A DNA stretch of 64,000 bases from Gimesia aquarii (GTDB lineage: Bacteria > Planctomycetota > Planctomycetia > Planctomycetales > Planctomycetaceae): the NCBI RefSeq assembly GCF_007748195.1, contig NZ_CP037920.1, positions 7,126,062 to 7,190,061 of the forward strand. The letters run 5' to 3'. The notes under the pieces are model-generated. The model made no database searches, was not told the origin of the DNA, and saw nothing but the letters and a program-made list of their open reading frames with translations. A program made the position numbers and the translations under genes. Shown here piece by piece: positions 48,149 to 56,471 of this stretch (positions within the stretch are counted from its first letter, which is position 1; every line of letters begins with the position of its first letter).

Positions 48149-48700
48149 ATGACGCTAGAAACTCCACGACTCATTCTAAGACAGTGGTCTGAAACCGATG
48201 TGGCTCCCTTTGCAGAAATGAACAAGGATCCGCAGGTGATGCAGCACTTTCCAAACACGCTCTCTTACGAACAAAGTTCACAAATGGTCAAGCGGATTAT
48301 CGCTCATTTCGAGGAACACGGATTTGGTCTCTGGGCAGTAGAAGTGAAAAAGACCAGTCAATTTGCCGGATTCATCGGTCTAGCTGTTCCCCAATTCACA
48401 GCTGTTTTTACTCCCTGTGTCGAAATTGGTTGGCGTTTGGCTGTTCCCTTTTGGAATCAAGGCTATGCGACCGAAGGCGCACGCGTTGCACTTGAGTTTG
48501 GATTTACGCAATGCAAACTAAGTGAGATTTTTTCTTTTACGGTCCCTGCAAATTTAGCTTCGAGACGTGTGATGGAAAAAATCGGTATGTCTTATCTCTG
48601 CGATTTTGATCATCCGGCTCTGTCAGAAAAAGATCCGTTACGACAACACGTTCTCTATCACATCACAAACAAAGAAAGAGACAATTTACAGCAAAAATGA
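48149..48700 (+). CDS. GNAT acetyltransferase (RimJ/RimL type)
   Basis: 183 residues. Starts with the RimJ/RimL opening TLETPRLILRQWSETDVAPFAEMNKDP; the acetyl-CoA site is RLAVPFWNQGYATEGARVALEFGF, and the last strand region NLASRRVMEKIGM is typical. It N-acetylates an unknown amine, possibly a ribosomal protein N-terminus or a small molecule. Monocistronic, convergent with the regulator gene at 48765. Confidence 0.9.
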   Translation: MTLETPRLILRQWSETDVAPFAEMNKDPQVMQHFPNTLSYEQSSQMVKRIIAHFEEHGFGLWAVEVKKTSQFAGFIGLAVPQFTAVFTPCVEIGWRLAVPFWNQGYATEGARVALEFGFTQCKLSEIFSFTVPANLASRRVMEKIGMSYLCDFDHPALSEKDPLRQHVLYHITNKERDNLQQK

Positions 48701-48764
48701 TACCTCCTACGAACCAGGAGATTCTTTGCCAGTCGTTGAGATATCATTTATCCAGGGAGTTTGA

Positions 48765-49934
48765 TTACTTCCGGGAATGGTTCGCTTGCCGATATTCACG
48801 GGGAGACATACCCATCAGTCTGCCAAACATCCGAATCATCGCTTCCTGATGCTGGAATCCACAACGTGCTGCGATTTGTGAAATGGTTAAGTTTGTATCT
48901 TGTAATAATTTTGTGATGCGTTTTAATTTCTCCTGTCGAATTTCACTCGCCGGCGATCGGTGCAACGACTTTTGAAAACGATGCTCTAAAATACGGCGGG
49001 ACACATTCAATTGCTCTGTGAGATCGGATACCTGCAACGGCCCCTGAGCATGTTGGCGAATAAACTGAACCGCTTCTCTGACCAAATCATCATCTGCAAA
49101 TAAAGTATCTGTCGAAGCACGTTCCTCAATCGACAAGGGGGGAATCAGAACCGGCTTCTTTGGTGCAGGCTTTCTTTGAATCATCTGATCTAATAGAGTT
49201 GCCGCCGTATAACCTACCGCATGAGGAGCCTGGTTGATATAGGAAAGCGGAACTGGTGAAAGAGAGGACATCAGAGGATCGTGCTCAATGCTAAGAATAG
49301 CAACCTGATCTGGAATTTCCAGATGATGATTCACACAGACAGTAGATACTTCCCGTCCCACTTTACTCGACCAAACTAATAATGCCACTGGTTTGGGGAG
49401 TTCCCATAGCCATTGTTTCAACTGCTGTTGTTGTTTTTCATAGTCTGCCTCTTTTGTGAGCTCATAATAAGGGAAATCAAAACAAACTCCTTCTGCCAAT
49501 TTGACTGCACGTCGAAACTGGTTCAGGATCGTCTCTGGATAGTTCGATTTCGGGTCGGGCCCAATGTAACCAAATGAGCGGAACCCTTTTTTTAAAAAAA
49601 ACTGTGCTGCCAAATTCGCACATGCAGTTTCATCCGAAACGACTTTTGGAATTTTTTGTGAATGCTTTCCAAGCCACGAAACATTGACCGCCGGTAAGTG
49701 TCGCTTAATAATCGATTGCTGGATTCGGGTATCAGTCAGGCGACAAACAGTCCCGTGCCCTTCCCACGAAGTGGGAAACTGAAGCTGCTCTTTCAAACCT
49801 CGAAACTCAATCCAAAAATCCCACCCCCCTTGCTCGGTCGCATAGTCGGCAATCCCTTCAATAATCTGTCGACTCCAGTCACTGGAAGTCTGTACCAATA
49901 AAGCAATTTTGCGACGCTCGGGGAACCTTAACAT
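48765..49934 (-). CDS. XylR-like AraC-family transcriptional regulator, divergent to the phosphonate operon
   Basis: 389 residues. The N-terminal ~270 residues form a LacI/periplasmic-binding-type sensor domain (KIALLVQTSSDWSRQIIEGIADYA, KGFRSFGYIGPDP, VAILSIEHDPLMSSLSPVPLSYINQ, AVGYTAATLLDQMI). The C-terminal ~100 residues hold two helix-turn-helix motifs of the AraC type (VSDLTEQLNVSRRILEHRFQKSL; ISQIAARCGFQHQEAMIRMFGRLMGMSPREYR). This architecture matches E. coli XylR, and many planctomycete paralogues exist. Start 279 bp from the first phosphonate gene, transcribed the other way. I infer it controls that operon; its ligand could be a phosphonate rather than a sugar. Confidence 0.87.
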   Translation of the reverse strand: MLRFPERRKIALLVQTSSDWSRQIIEGIADYATEQGGWDFWIEFRGLKEQLQFPTSWEGHGTVCRLTDTRIQQSIIKRHLPAVNVSWLGKHSQKIPKVVSDETACANLAAQFFLKKGFRSFGYIGPDPKSNYPETILNQFRRAVKLAEGVCFDFPYYELTKEADYEKQQQQLKQWLWELPKPVALLVWSSKVGREVSTVCVNHHLEIPDQVAILSIEHDPLMSSLSPVPLSYINQAPHAVGYTAATLLDQMIQRKPAPKKPVLIPPLSIEERASTDTLFADDDLVREAVQFIRQHAQGPLQVSDLTEQLNVSRRILEHRFQKSLHRSPASEIRQEKLKRITKLLQDTNLTISQIAARCGFQHQEAMIRMFGRLMGMSPREYRQANHSRK

Positions 49935-50111
49935 AGGATCTTTCCTGAACTGCGAATGGAACTAATTTACTCTTTTACCGAATTCACCATATGGGATCCC
50001 AGGCATGATTTGTTAAAGAAGCCATGAAGATGATGTAAATATTATCAATTATACTGCGCAATTTGTCATTGTAATTTAAACTGAGTCCTACATAATTTTC
50101 AATCTAGAACA

Positions 50112-50168
50112 AAGTTTGAAAGAGGTCTGCGGGGAAGTTTTCCTGTTCTTCTCCTCAGACCCAAACTT
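50112..50168 (+). promoter_or_regulatory. Terminator-like hairpin in the phosphonate operon leader
   Basis: Two stacked perfect stems: 50112-50118 with 50162-50168 (7 bp) and 50124-50129 with 50156-50161 (6 bp), the left side carrying a 5-nt bulge, with a partly paired 26-nt interior. T-rich DNA follows (GTTTCGTTTTC). It ends 44 bp before the first start codon. No plus-strand gene close upstream needs a terminator, so it may be an attenuator or a leader structure. Confidence 0.55.
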
Positions 50169-50212
50169 GTTTCGTTTTCGATTTTCATCCCGATTCTGCA
50201 TATTCTTAAAGC

Positions 50213-51370
50213 ATGTCAACTCAACCTTATCAGCGTAATTACGATGTCATTGTGATCGGTGCAGGTGTTTTGGGGGCTTTTCATGCCTACTTCGCCATGC
50301 AACGAGGGTTAAAAACGCTATTAATCGATAAAGACGTATTTCCACAACAAGCATCGATAAGAAATTTTGGCTTGATTATTCCGAGCGCAATGCCGCCTGG
50401 TATCTGGCGTGACCGTGCCTTGGCTTCCTGCGAGATTTATTCTGAGTTATCTGACCTGCTGGGAGTTCACATCCGCCGTGTCGGGACACAGTATCTGGCC
50501 CATACAGAAGCGGAAGCTTCTTTTTTGAAACGTATGGCGCAGGAACAACATGATGAATATTGTCCAGCGGAGTTTCGAAACTCAAAAGAAACAGTTCAAT
50601 CAAGTTGCTGTTTGAATACGGATTTCTGCAAAGGAAGTCTCTATTTTCCGAATGATTTACAGTTAGACCCGGGATTGTTCTTTCGTGCGTTTATCAACTG
50701 GTTCGCCAGCTCATCTGACTGTGACTATCTTCCCAAAGCAACGGTCGTTTCTGTAGAAGAACGTAAGAATCATAGTCAAATTAAAACAGCAGATGGCAGA
50801 CAATTTTATGCTCAGCAGGTTTTTGCCTGCTCCGGAGCCGATCTACAAACACTGTTTCCGGAAATCTATGCTGAAAGTAACCTCCATTATTGCAAACTGC
50901 AGATGCTCAAGCTGGCAAATCCCAATCATCGAATGCTTGGTGTCAACATTGCCTCCCCCATTGCACTCACACGTTATCCTGCATTTCTGAATGCTCAGTT
51001 TTCACAGGGCGTTTCTCTGGAATTGCCGGACGAAGCCTTACAAGACCGAGGCATTCAAATCTGGTTCACTCAAAATGAACACAACGAATTTATTTTGGGT
51101 GATTCGCATGAATATTCTGAGGAACCGCCGACCGAGTTTCTGTCAGCCGAGATTGAATCAAAGATGATAGACTATGCACAAAATATGTTTGTAAATCTAG
51201 ATTTTAAAGTCACAGATCGCTGGTGTGGTATTTATACTGAAGAAAAATCAGCTGGGCTCTTTCAGTACTCTCTGAGTGAACGAATTGATCTCATCACCGG
51301 TATCGGTGGCAAAGGGATGACAACAGGCCCCGGGCTGGCAAAAGAAAACATCAGCCGACTCTCCATCTAA
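50213..51370 (+). CDS. FAD-dependent amine oxidoreductase of phosphonate operons (TIGR03364-like)
   Basis: 385 residues. DAO-family fold: dinucleotide motif VIVIGAGVLGAFHAYFA (12-28), IDKDVFPQQASIRNFGLIIPS, then the C-terminal WCGIYTE...GIGGKGMTTGPGLA FAD loop. Members adjacent to phnW/phnX are known to oxidatively remove the amine from aminoethylphosphonate-type compounds, notably N-methylated forms, yielding phosphonoacetaldehyde (some operons name it pbfD). Here it is first in the operon, 14 bp before the MFS gene. The substrate preference is inferred from the family; glycine-oxidase-like activity on another phosphonate cannot be excluded. Confidence 0.85.
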   Translation: MSTQPYQRNYDVIVIGAGVLGAFHAYFAMQRGLKTLLIDKDVFPQQASIRNFGLIIPSAMPPGIWRDRALASCEIYSELSDLLGVHIRRVGTQYLAHTEAEASFLKRMAQEQHDEYCPAEFRNSKETVQSSCCLNTDFCKGSLYFPNDLQLDPGLFFRAFINWFASSSDCDYLPKATVVSVEERKNHSQIKTADGRQFYAQQVFACSGADLQTLFPEIYAESNLHYCKLQMLKLANPNHRMLGVNIASPIALTRYPAFLNAQFSQGVSLELPDEALQDRGIQIWFTQNEHNEFILGDSHEYSEEPPTEFLSAEIESKMIDYAQNMFVNLDFKVTDRWCGIYTEEKSAGLFQYSLSERIDLITGIGGKGMTTGPGLAKENISRLSI

Positions 51371-51384
51371 TTAAGCAGCATTCG

Positions 51385-52722
51385 ATGTCTAAAGACACTT
51401 CAAAAAAATGGCAACGCATGACCCTACTGAGTCTGTTCCTGGGTTATGTCGGTTATTATATCTGCCGTTCTAATCTCGCTGTCGCCACGCCATTACTGCT
51501 AAAAGAGGGATTTACAAAAATCGAAATGGGGACTGTCGCCTCAGCGGGCATCATCCTTTATACGGTTGGCAAAATCATCAATGGTTATCTGGCAGACTTC
51601 CTCGGCGGCAGATTACTTTTCTTGATGGGTATGATTTGCTCGATCCTATTTTCAATTCTGTTCGGGCTCGCCTCCGGTTTGATATTCTTTATCTTCCTTT
51701 GGGCTTGCAATCGTTTTTTTCAATCAATGGGATGGGTCGCACTGGTGAAAACTGCGTCCCGTTGGTTCCCTGTTGAACGACATGCAACCGTGATGGCGAT
51801 ACTATCACTTTCTTTCTTATTTGGAGACGCGTTCGCTCGATTCTATCTGGGCAGTTTAATTTCAATCGGAGAAAATTATTCTCTTCTCGGATTTCTTACG
51901 GATTGGCGAACCGTTTTTTTCGTAGCCGCGTTTTCTCTGACTTTGATTGCCGTATTTGTTTATCGAACCTTAAACTCAAGTCCGGTCGATGTAGGTTTAC
52001 CTGAACCTGATGCAAACCCCATGAATGTTTTTGGCGAAGAGGGAAATCATGCAGAACGCATTTCGATTAAAGCGGTTTTAAAACCATTACTCGCCAGTCC
52101 ATTATTCTGGTTGATATGCATCATGAATTTCAGCCTCACTTTAGTGCGTGAAACGTTCAACTTTTGGACGCCTACTTTTCTAAACGAAGTAGCCCGATTT
52201 GATATCGGGAGTGCTGCCATTGGTAGTATGTTGTTCCCTCTTGTGGGAGGCTGCTCAACATATCTGGCAGGAATCACTTCGGACCGATTACGTGGAAGAC
52301 ATGGACGGGTCGTGCTCCCCAGTTTAGTACTCTTGGTTTTATCGTTGATACTACTCGCCACTATCAATGTCTCTGGGAAGCCAATTCTGGCTCTCACGCT
52401 TCTCTCACTGGTCGCGTTTTTTCTAATGGCTCCCTACTCCTTTCTTTCCGGTGTGATGGCCATTGACCTGGGAGGAAAACGAGGTTGCTCGACGGTGGCA
52501 GGTCTCGTCGATTCTGCCGGCTATTTAGGTGGTATTCTATCTGGCTATACAATTGGAATGATTGCCCAAAATTATGGTTGGAAGATGGCCTTTGGTGGAT
52601 TGGCAGGCGTTTGTTGTACAGCCATCATTGCCGGCATTGTGTATTGGTTAATTCAGGAACGGGAAATGAATCTGGCTCAGGCACTCTTACCCAAATCTAA
52701 CAGCGAGGTCCCTGATGTTTAA
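51385..52722 (+). CDS. MFS transporter, OPA (organophosphate:phosphate antiporter)-like
   Basis: 445 residues, twelve predicted membrane helices. The N-terminal GYVGYYICRSNLAVATPLL and the motif SAGIILYTVGKIINGYLADFLGGR match the GlpT/UhpT/UhpC-like OPA group, which exchange organophosphates for phosphate. Position within the phosphonate operon makes it the likely importer of 2-aminoethylphosphonate or a methylated relative; antiport with released phosphate is possible. Its last codons overlap the start of the next gene, so the two are translationally coupled. Confidence 0.88.
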   Translation: MSKDTSKKWQRMTLLSLFLGYVGYYICRSNLAVATPLLLKEGFTKIEMGTVASAGIILYTVGKIINGYLADFLGGRLLFLMGMICSILFSILFGLASGLIFFIFLWACNRFFQSMGWVALVKTASRWFPVERHATVMAILSLSFLFGDAFARFYLGSLISIGENYSLLGFLTDWRTVFFVAAFSLTLIAVFVYRTLNSSPVDVGLPEPDANPMNVFGEEGNHAERISIKAVLKPLLASPLFWLICIMNFSLTLVRETFNFWTPTFLNEVARFDIGSAAIGSMLFPLVGGCSTYLAGITSDRLRGRHGRVVLPSLVLLVLSLILLATINVSGKPILALTLLSLVAFFLMAPYSFLSGVMAIDLGGKRGCSTVAGLVDSAGYLGGILSGYTIGMIAQNYGWKMAFGGLAGVCCTAIIAGIVYWLIQEREMNLAQALLPKSNSEVPDV

Positions 52723-53287
52723 ACATGATCCGCTCAAGATCGTCGAAGAAATCCGGCTCCTTTTTACTGAAAAAGGGAATTCGATGTATGCCGGCGAACC
52801 AGTCACACAGACAGAGCATGCATTACAAGCGGCTTTTTCTGCAGAACAAGCAGGAGAGGCTCTGGAATTAATTGTTGCCGCATTACTACATGATATTGGT
52901 CATTTACTACACAAACATGATGAAGACTGTGCCGAGCAAGGCATAGACGATCTACATGAATCCATTGGTGCACAGTGGCTGCTTCAATACTTTCCTCCCG
53001 ATGTGACCGAACCAATCCGTTTGCATGTCGACGCCAAACGCTACCGTTGTGCTTTAGACCCCCAATACCATTCGCAATTGTCACCAGCCTCAGTACTGAG
53101 CCTGCAACTTCAGGGAGGGCCCTTTGAAGAAGAAGAACTGAAAATATTCGAAGATAATCCCTGGCATGCGGCAGCTCTACGTCTCCGCAGTTGGGATGAA
53201 GCTGCAAAAATCCCCAATTATAAAACACCGGAACTGGAACATTTTTTAATTTACGTCGACAGAGTTCTGGAACAAGAAACTCTGTAA
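52715..53287 (+). CDS. phnZ: PhnZ-type HD-domain mixed-valent diiron oxygenase
   Basis: 190 residues. PhnZ cleaves the C-P bond of (R)-1-hydroxy-2-aminoethylphosphonate with O2, giving glycine and phosphate. Here the ligands align residue for residue with the characterised enzyme: His35, His59-Asp60, His81, His104 and Asp161 for iron, Tyr25 and Glu28 in MYAGEPVTQTEH, His63 and Lys108. HD proteins of this group recur in phosphonate operons (TIGR03276-like). No PhnY-type 2-oxoglutarate hydroxylase, which normally makes the hydroxylated substrate, is in the operon. The start overlaps the MFS gene by 8 nt, with GAGG before it. An alternative is a related substrate such as a methylated analogue, as in TmpB. 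Confidence 0.85.
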   Translation: MFKHDPLKIVEEIRLLFTEKGNSMYAGEPVTQTEHALQAAFSAEQAGEALELIVAALLHDIGHLLHKHDEDCAEQGIDDLHESIGAQWLLQYFPPDVTEPIRLHVDAKRYRCALDPQYHSQLSPASVLSLQLQGGPFEEEELKIFEDNPWHAAALRLRSWDEAAKIPNYKTPELEHFLIYVDRVLEQETL

Positions 53288-53308
53288 ATCTATCAATCGA
53301 AAGTCATT

Positions 53309-54103
53309 ATGAAAGCATTAAAAATTCAACTTGTTATTTTCGACTGGGCAGGCACGACTATCGACTATGGCTGTTTTGCGCCGATCTCCGCGTTTATTAA
53401 AGCATTTCAAACTTGTGGTGTGGAACTGACGCCTCAACAAGCACGAGGGCCAATGGGCCTGCATAAGCAAGACCACATCCGCAGTCTCTTTCAAATCCCA
53501 GAAATTGCCGCGCAATGGGAGAAGGTGCATCAGAAGCCCTGGGCAGAAAAAGACGTCGAGCACATTTACAATACTTTTATGCCTCTGCAAGTTAAAGAAG
53601 CGCTTAACTATACTGAACTCGTTCCCGGTCTCTGCGAAACTATATCCCTGCTAAGGGAGCGGGGTATGAAAATTGGCTCGACGACCGGTTACCCGCGAAT
53701 CGTTGCAGAACCGATCCTGGAGATTGCGAGTTCCCATGGTTATACCCCCGATTTCTCCATGTGTGCAGATGAAGTTCCTGCAGGGCGGCCTGCTCCCTGG
53801 ATGATTTATCGAAATATGGAGGCCCTCAATGTATTTCCTCCCACTTCGGTCATCAAAGTCGGTGATACCATTCCTGACATTGAAGCTGGTCTGAACGCGG
53901 GAACGTGGACTGTGGGTCTGACACAAACAGGCAGTGAGGTAGGTTTATCGCTTTCTGAATTTGAAGAGTTAAACTGCGAACAACAACAAGAAAGACTACA
54001 CGCCGCAGAAACCAAGCTCAAAAATGCGGGCGCCCATTTTGTCATTCCAACATTGAATACACTTCCAGAAATCATTGATCAAATTGAATCGAGAGAATTC
54101 TAA
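53309..54103 (+). CDS. phnX: Phosphonoacetaldehyde hydrolase
   Basis: 264 residues, HAD superfamily. It hydrolyses phosphonoacetaldehyde to acetaldehyde and phosphate. Catalytic residues sit at the reference positions: nucleophile Asp12 in FDWAGTTID, Schiff-base Lys53 in [12 protein letters not shown], and the metal-binding [16 protein letters not shown] near residue 190. Length equals the family norm. It is 21 bp after the PhnZ-type gene and directly before phnW. Confidence 0.96.
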   Translation: MKALKIQLVIFDWAGTTIDYGCFAPISAFIKAFQTCGVELTPQQARGPMGLHKQDHIRSLFQIPEIAAQWEKVHQKPWAEKDVEHIYNTFMPLQVKEALNYTELVPGLCETISLLRERGMKIGSTTGYPRIVAEPILEIASSHGYTPDFSMCADEVPAGRPAPWMIYRNMEALNVFPPTSVIKVGDTIPDIEAGLNAGTWTVGLTQTGSEVGLSLSEFEELNCEQQQERLHAAETKLKNAGAHFVIPTLNTLPEIIDQIESREF

Positions 54104-54104
54104 G

Positions 54105-55214
54105 ATGGATGCAGAGATTCCCTACTTATTACTGACACCAGGCCCTTTGACCACAACAAAGAGTGTGCGCGAAGCGATGCAGGTTGACTATTCGACCTGG
54201 GATATTGACTATAACCAACGTGTGGTGGAGATCCGCAATCGCCTGGTTCAACTTGCTACTAATGAATCAGGCTACACGTCCGTACTCATGCAGGGAAGCG
54301 GTACATTTGCCGTCGAAGCAACTATCGGCTCGGTGATTCCCCCTGATGGAAAGTTGCTGGTGATTTCCAACGGAGCTTATGGAGCACGTATCGCACAAAT
54401 CACTCGCTGTTTGAATATCAGTCTGAAGGAGCTGTCGTACCCCGAAACGGAACCACCTGATCTCGATGAAATCCGAAATTATCTGGCAACCGATAATCAA
54501 ATCACCCATGTGGCAATGGTTCACTGCGAAACAACAACAGGTATGTTGAACCCGGCAGCTGAGGTGGGAAAGATTGTCGCTGAGGCAGGAAAAGATTATA
54601 TCCTAGATGCTATGTCTTCCTTCGGTGGAATTCCACTTTCAATGGAATCGCATCATATTGATTATCTAATATCATCATCCAACAAATGCATTCAAGGCGT
54701 TCCCGGTTTTGGTTTCGTCATCGCTAACCAGAAGATGTTAGAACAAACGGCTGGTTTCGCACGCTCTCTGAGTCTGGATCTTTTTAGTCAATGGAATGAA
54801 ATGGAACACAAAGGAGGAAAATGGCGATACACGTCTCCGACACATGTAGTCTGTGCCTTTCTCCAAGCCTTGAAAGAACTGGAAACAGAAGGAGGTATTC
54901 AGCAGAGATATAACCGTTATTCTGAAAATCAATCTACACTGGTCACTGCGATGCAAAAACAAGGTTTGAATACGCTCTTACCGCGCGAATTACAATCGCC
55001 AATCATAACCTCGTTTTATTATCCGGAGCATCCACAGTTTTCGTTTAACGAATTTTACGACGAGTTAAAAAAACGCCGCTATGTGATCTACCCGGGTAAA
55101 GTAAGTCAGGCCGAAACATTTCGAATTGGAAATATCGGTAATGTATTTCCTGACGACATGTTGGCTTTGGTTGAACATATTGAACAGGTACTACATGCTA
55201 TCACAGTTTCTTAG
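54105..55214 (+). CDS. phnW: 2-aminoethylphosphonate:pyruvate aminotransferase
   Basis: 369 residues. PLP enzyme that moves the amino group from 2-aminoethylphosphonate to pyruvate, giving phosphonoacetaldehyde and alanine. PLP-binding Lys194 in [14 protein letters not shown] and Asp168 ([10 protein letters not shown]) are at the family positions; [20 protein letters not shown] and [12 protein letters not shown] also match. The ATG at 54105 follows the phnX stop by one base; the frame could open at 54075, but that start would read into phnX. Together with PhnX it forms the standard AEP route. Confidence 0.96.
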   Translation: MDAEIPYLLLTPGPLTTTKSVREAMQVDYSTWDIDYNQRVVEIRNRLVQLATNESGYTSVLMQGSGTFAVEATIGSVIPPDGKLLVISNGAYGARIAQITRCLNISLKELSYPETEPPDLDEIRNYLATDNQITHVAMVHCETTTGMLNPAAEVGKIVAEAGKDYILDAMSSFGGIPLSMESHHIDYLISSSNKCIQGVPGFGFVIANQKMLEQTAGFARSLSLDLFSQWNEMEHKGGKWRYTSPTHVVCAFLQALKELETEGGIQQRYNRYSENQSTLVTAMQKQGLNTLLPRELQSPIITSFYYPEHPQFSFNEFYDELKKRRYVIYPGKVSQAETFRIGNIGNVFPDDMLALVEHIEQVLHAITVS

Positions 55215-55369
55215 AACATGTTTCATAAAGTAATAAAGAAGTACACTTTTCGCTCATCAGTACAAATCCTATAAAAAAGTATCATCAACCTGTATCTTTT
55301 AGAATCTCAACACAAAGCGTCATATATTTCGAATAGTTTATTTTCCTCGTTATTATTAGATATAAAAAC

Positions 55370-56470
55370 ATGAATGCTCAATGTAAATCGATCGTTTTGA
55401 CAGGTAGTGAGCCAACATTAGAATGTTCGATTGTAGAGCAACCTGAACTACAGCCTGGTGAAGTGCTCGTAGAAATCCTCTGTTGCACAATTTGTGGGAG
55501 TGACCTGCATACATTTCAAGGTACACGCACCACTCCCTGCCCTACCATACTCGGGCACGAAATGGTAGGACGCGTAGTCGACATACACCCTGAATATCCG
55601 ACCGTGGATTTTCTGGAACGTCCTGTCAAAGTTGGTGATCGAATTACCTGGTCTGTTGCCGTTTCCTGCAAAGACTGCGAATACTGTCGACGTGGACTAA
55701 CACAAAAATGTTCTCGACTCTTCAAATATGGTCATCAAAAATTGACAGACGCAAATTACCTGAGTGGTGGATTGGCCAGCCATTGCCATCTGGCCAAAGG
55801 TACGACTCTTTTCAAAGTACCAGAATCACTGCCTGATCTGATTGCCAGTCCTGCCAATTGTGCGACCGCAACTGTTATGGCCGCGTTTCGACTTGCCGGC
55901 GATGTTAAAAATCGCTCCGTATTAATATTGGGTGCAGGAATGCTGGGAGTGACTGCCTCGGCTGTAGCACATTCGAAAGGTGCTGAATCCATCTTTATTA
56001 CAGACATCGACGCATCACGTCTCAAACGGAGCCTGGAATTTGGAGCAAATCATACATTGTTGGTAAAAAAAGAGCAGCCTCTGCATGCAGAGATCCAACA
56101 TTTGACTCAAGGTCGAGGTGTCGATTTTGTGTTTGATATGACGGGCGTACCAGAAGTCATTGAGAGTGGTCTGGAAGCAACTGCCATTGGTGGCACAATG
56201 ATTCTCGTCGGTTCGGTATACCCCGCACGACCGGTTCAATTTCCAGCAGAAAAAATTGTACGTCGACTAATCAGACTAGAAGGAATTCACAATTATATCG
56301 ACTTTGATCTCGCAAATGCGCTGAACTTTCTTGAACGACATCAAAAAACCTATCCGTTTCATCGACTTTGCGAACAGACATTTTCTCTGGAAGATGTATC
56401 TGCTGCATTTGCTGAATCAGCAAATCGACGCTCTTATCGGGTTGCCGTTCTGCCGAACCTTGAGGCTTGA
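55370..56470 (+). CDS. Zinc-dependent alcohol dehydrogenase of phosphonate operons (TIGR03366-like)
   Basis: 366 residues. MDR-family dehydrogenase: catalytic zinc Cys42 and GHE (62-64) in CTICGSDLHTF and TILGHEMVGR, structural zinc cysteines in CKDCEYCRRGLTQKC, and the Rossmann VLILGAGMLGVTA. The N-terminal half matches the 'phosphonate catabolism associated' alcohol dehydrogenase. It could oxidise a hydroxyalkylphosphonate such as 2-hydroxyethylphosphonate, or handle acetaldehyde released by PhnX. A 155-bp AT-rich gap precedes it, so it may have its own promoter. Its stop is one base from the convergent peptidase-like stop. Confidence 0.87.
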   Translation: MNAQCKSIVLTGSEPTLECSIVEQPELQPGEVLVEILCCTICGSDLHTFQGTRTTPCPTILGHEMVGRVVDIHPEYPTVDFLERPVKVGDRITWSVAVSCKDCEYCRRGLTQKCSRLFKYGHQKLTDANYLSGGLASHCHLAKGTTLFKVPESLPDLIASPANCATATVMAAFRLAGDVKNRSVLILGAGMLGVTASAVAHSKGAESIFITDIDASRLKRSLEFGANHTLLVKKEQPLHAEIQHLTQGRGVDFVFDMTGVPEVIESGLEATAIGGTMILVGSVYPARPVQFPAEKIVRRLIRLEGIHNYIDFDLANALNFLERHQKTYPFHRLCEQTFSLEDVSAAFAESANRRSYRVAVLPNLEA

Positions 56471-56471
56471 T

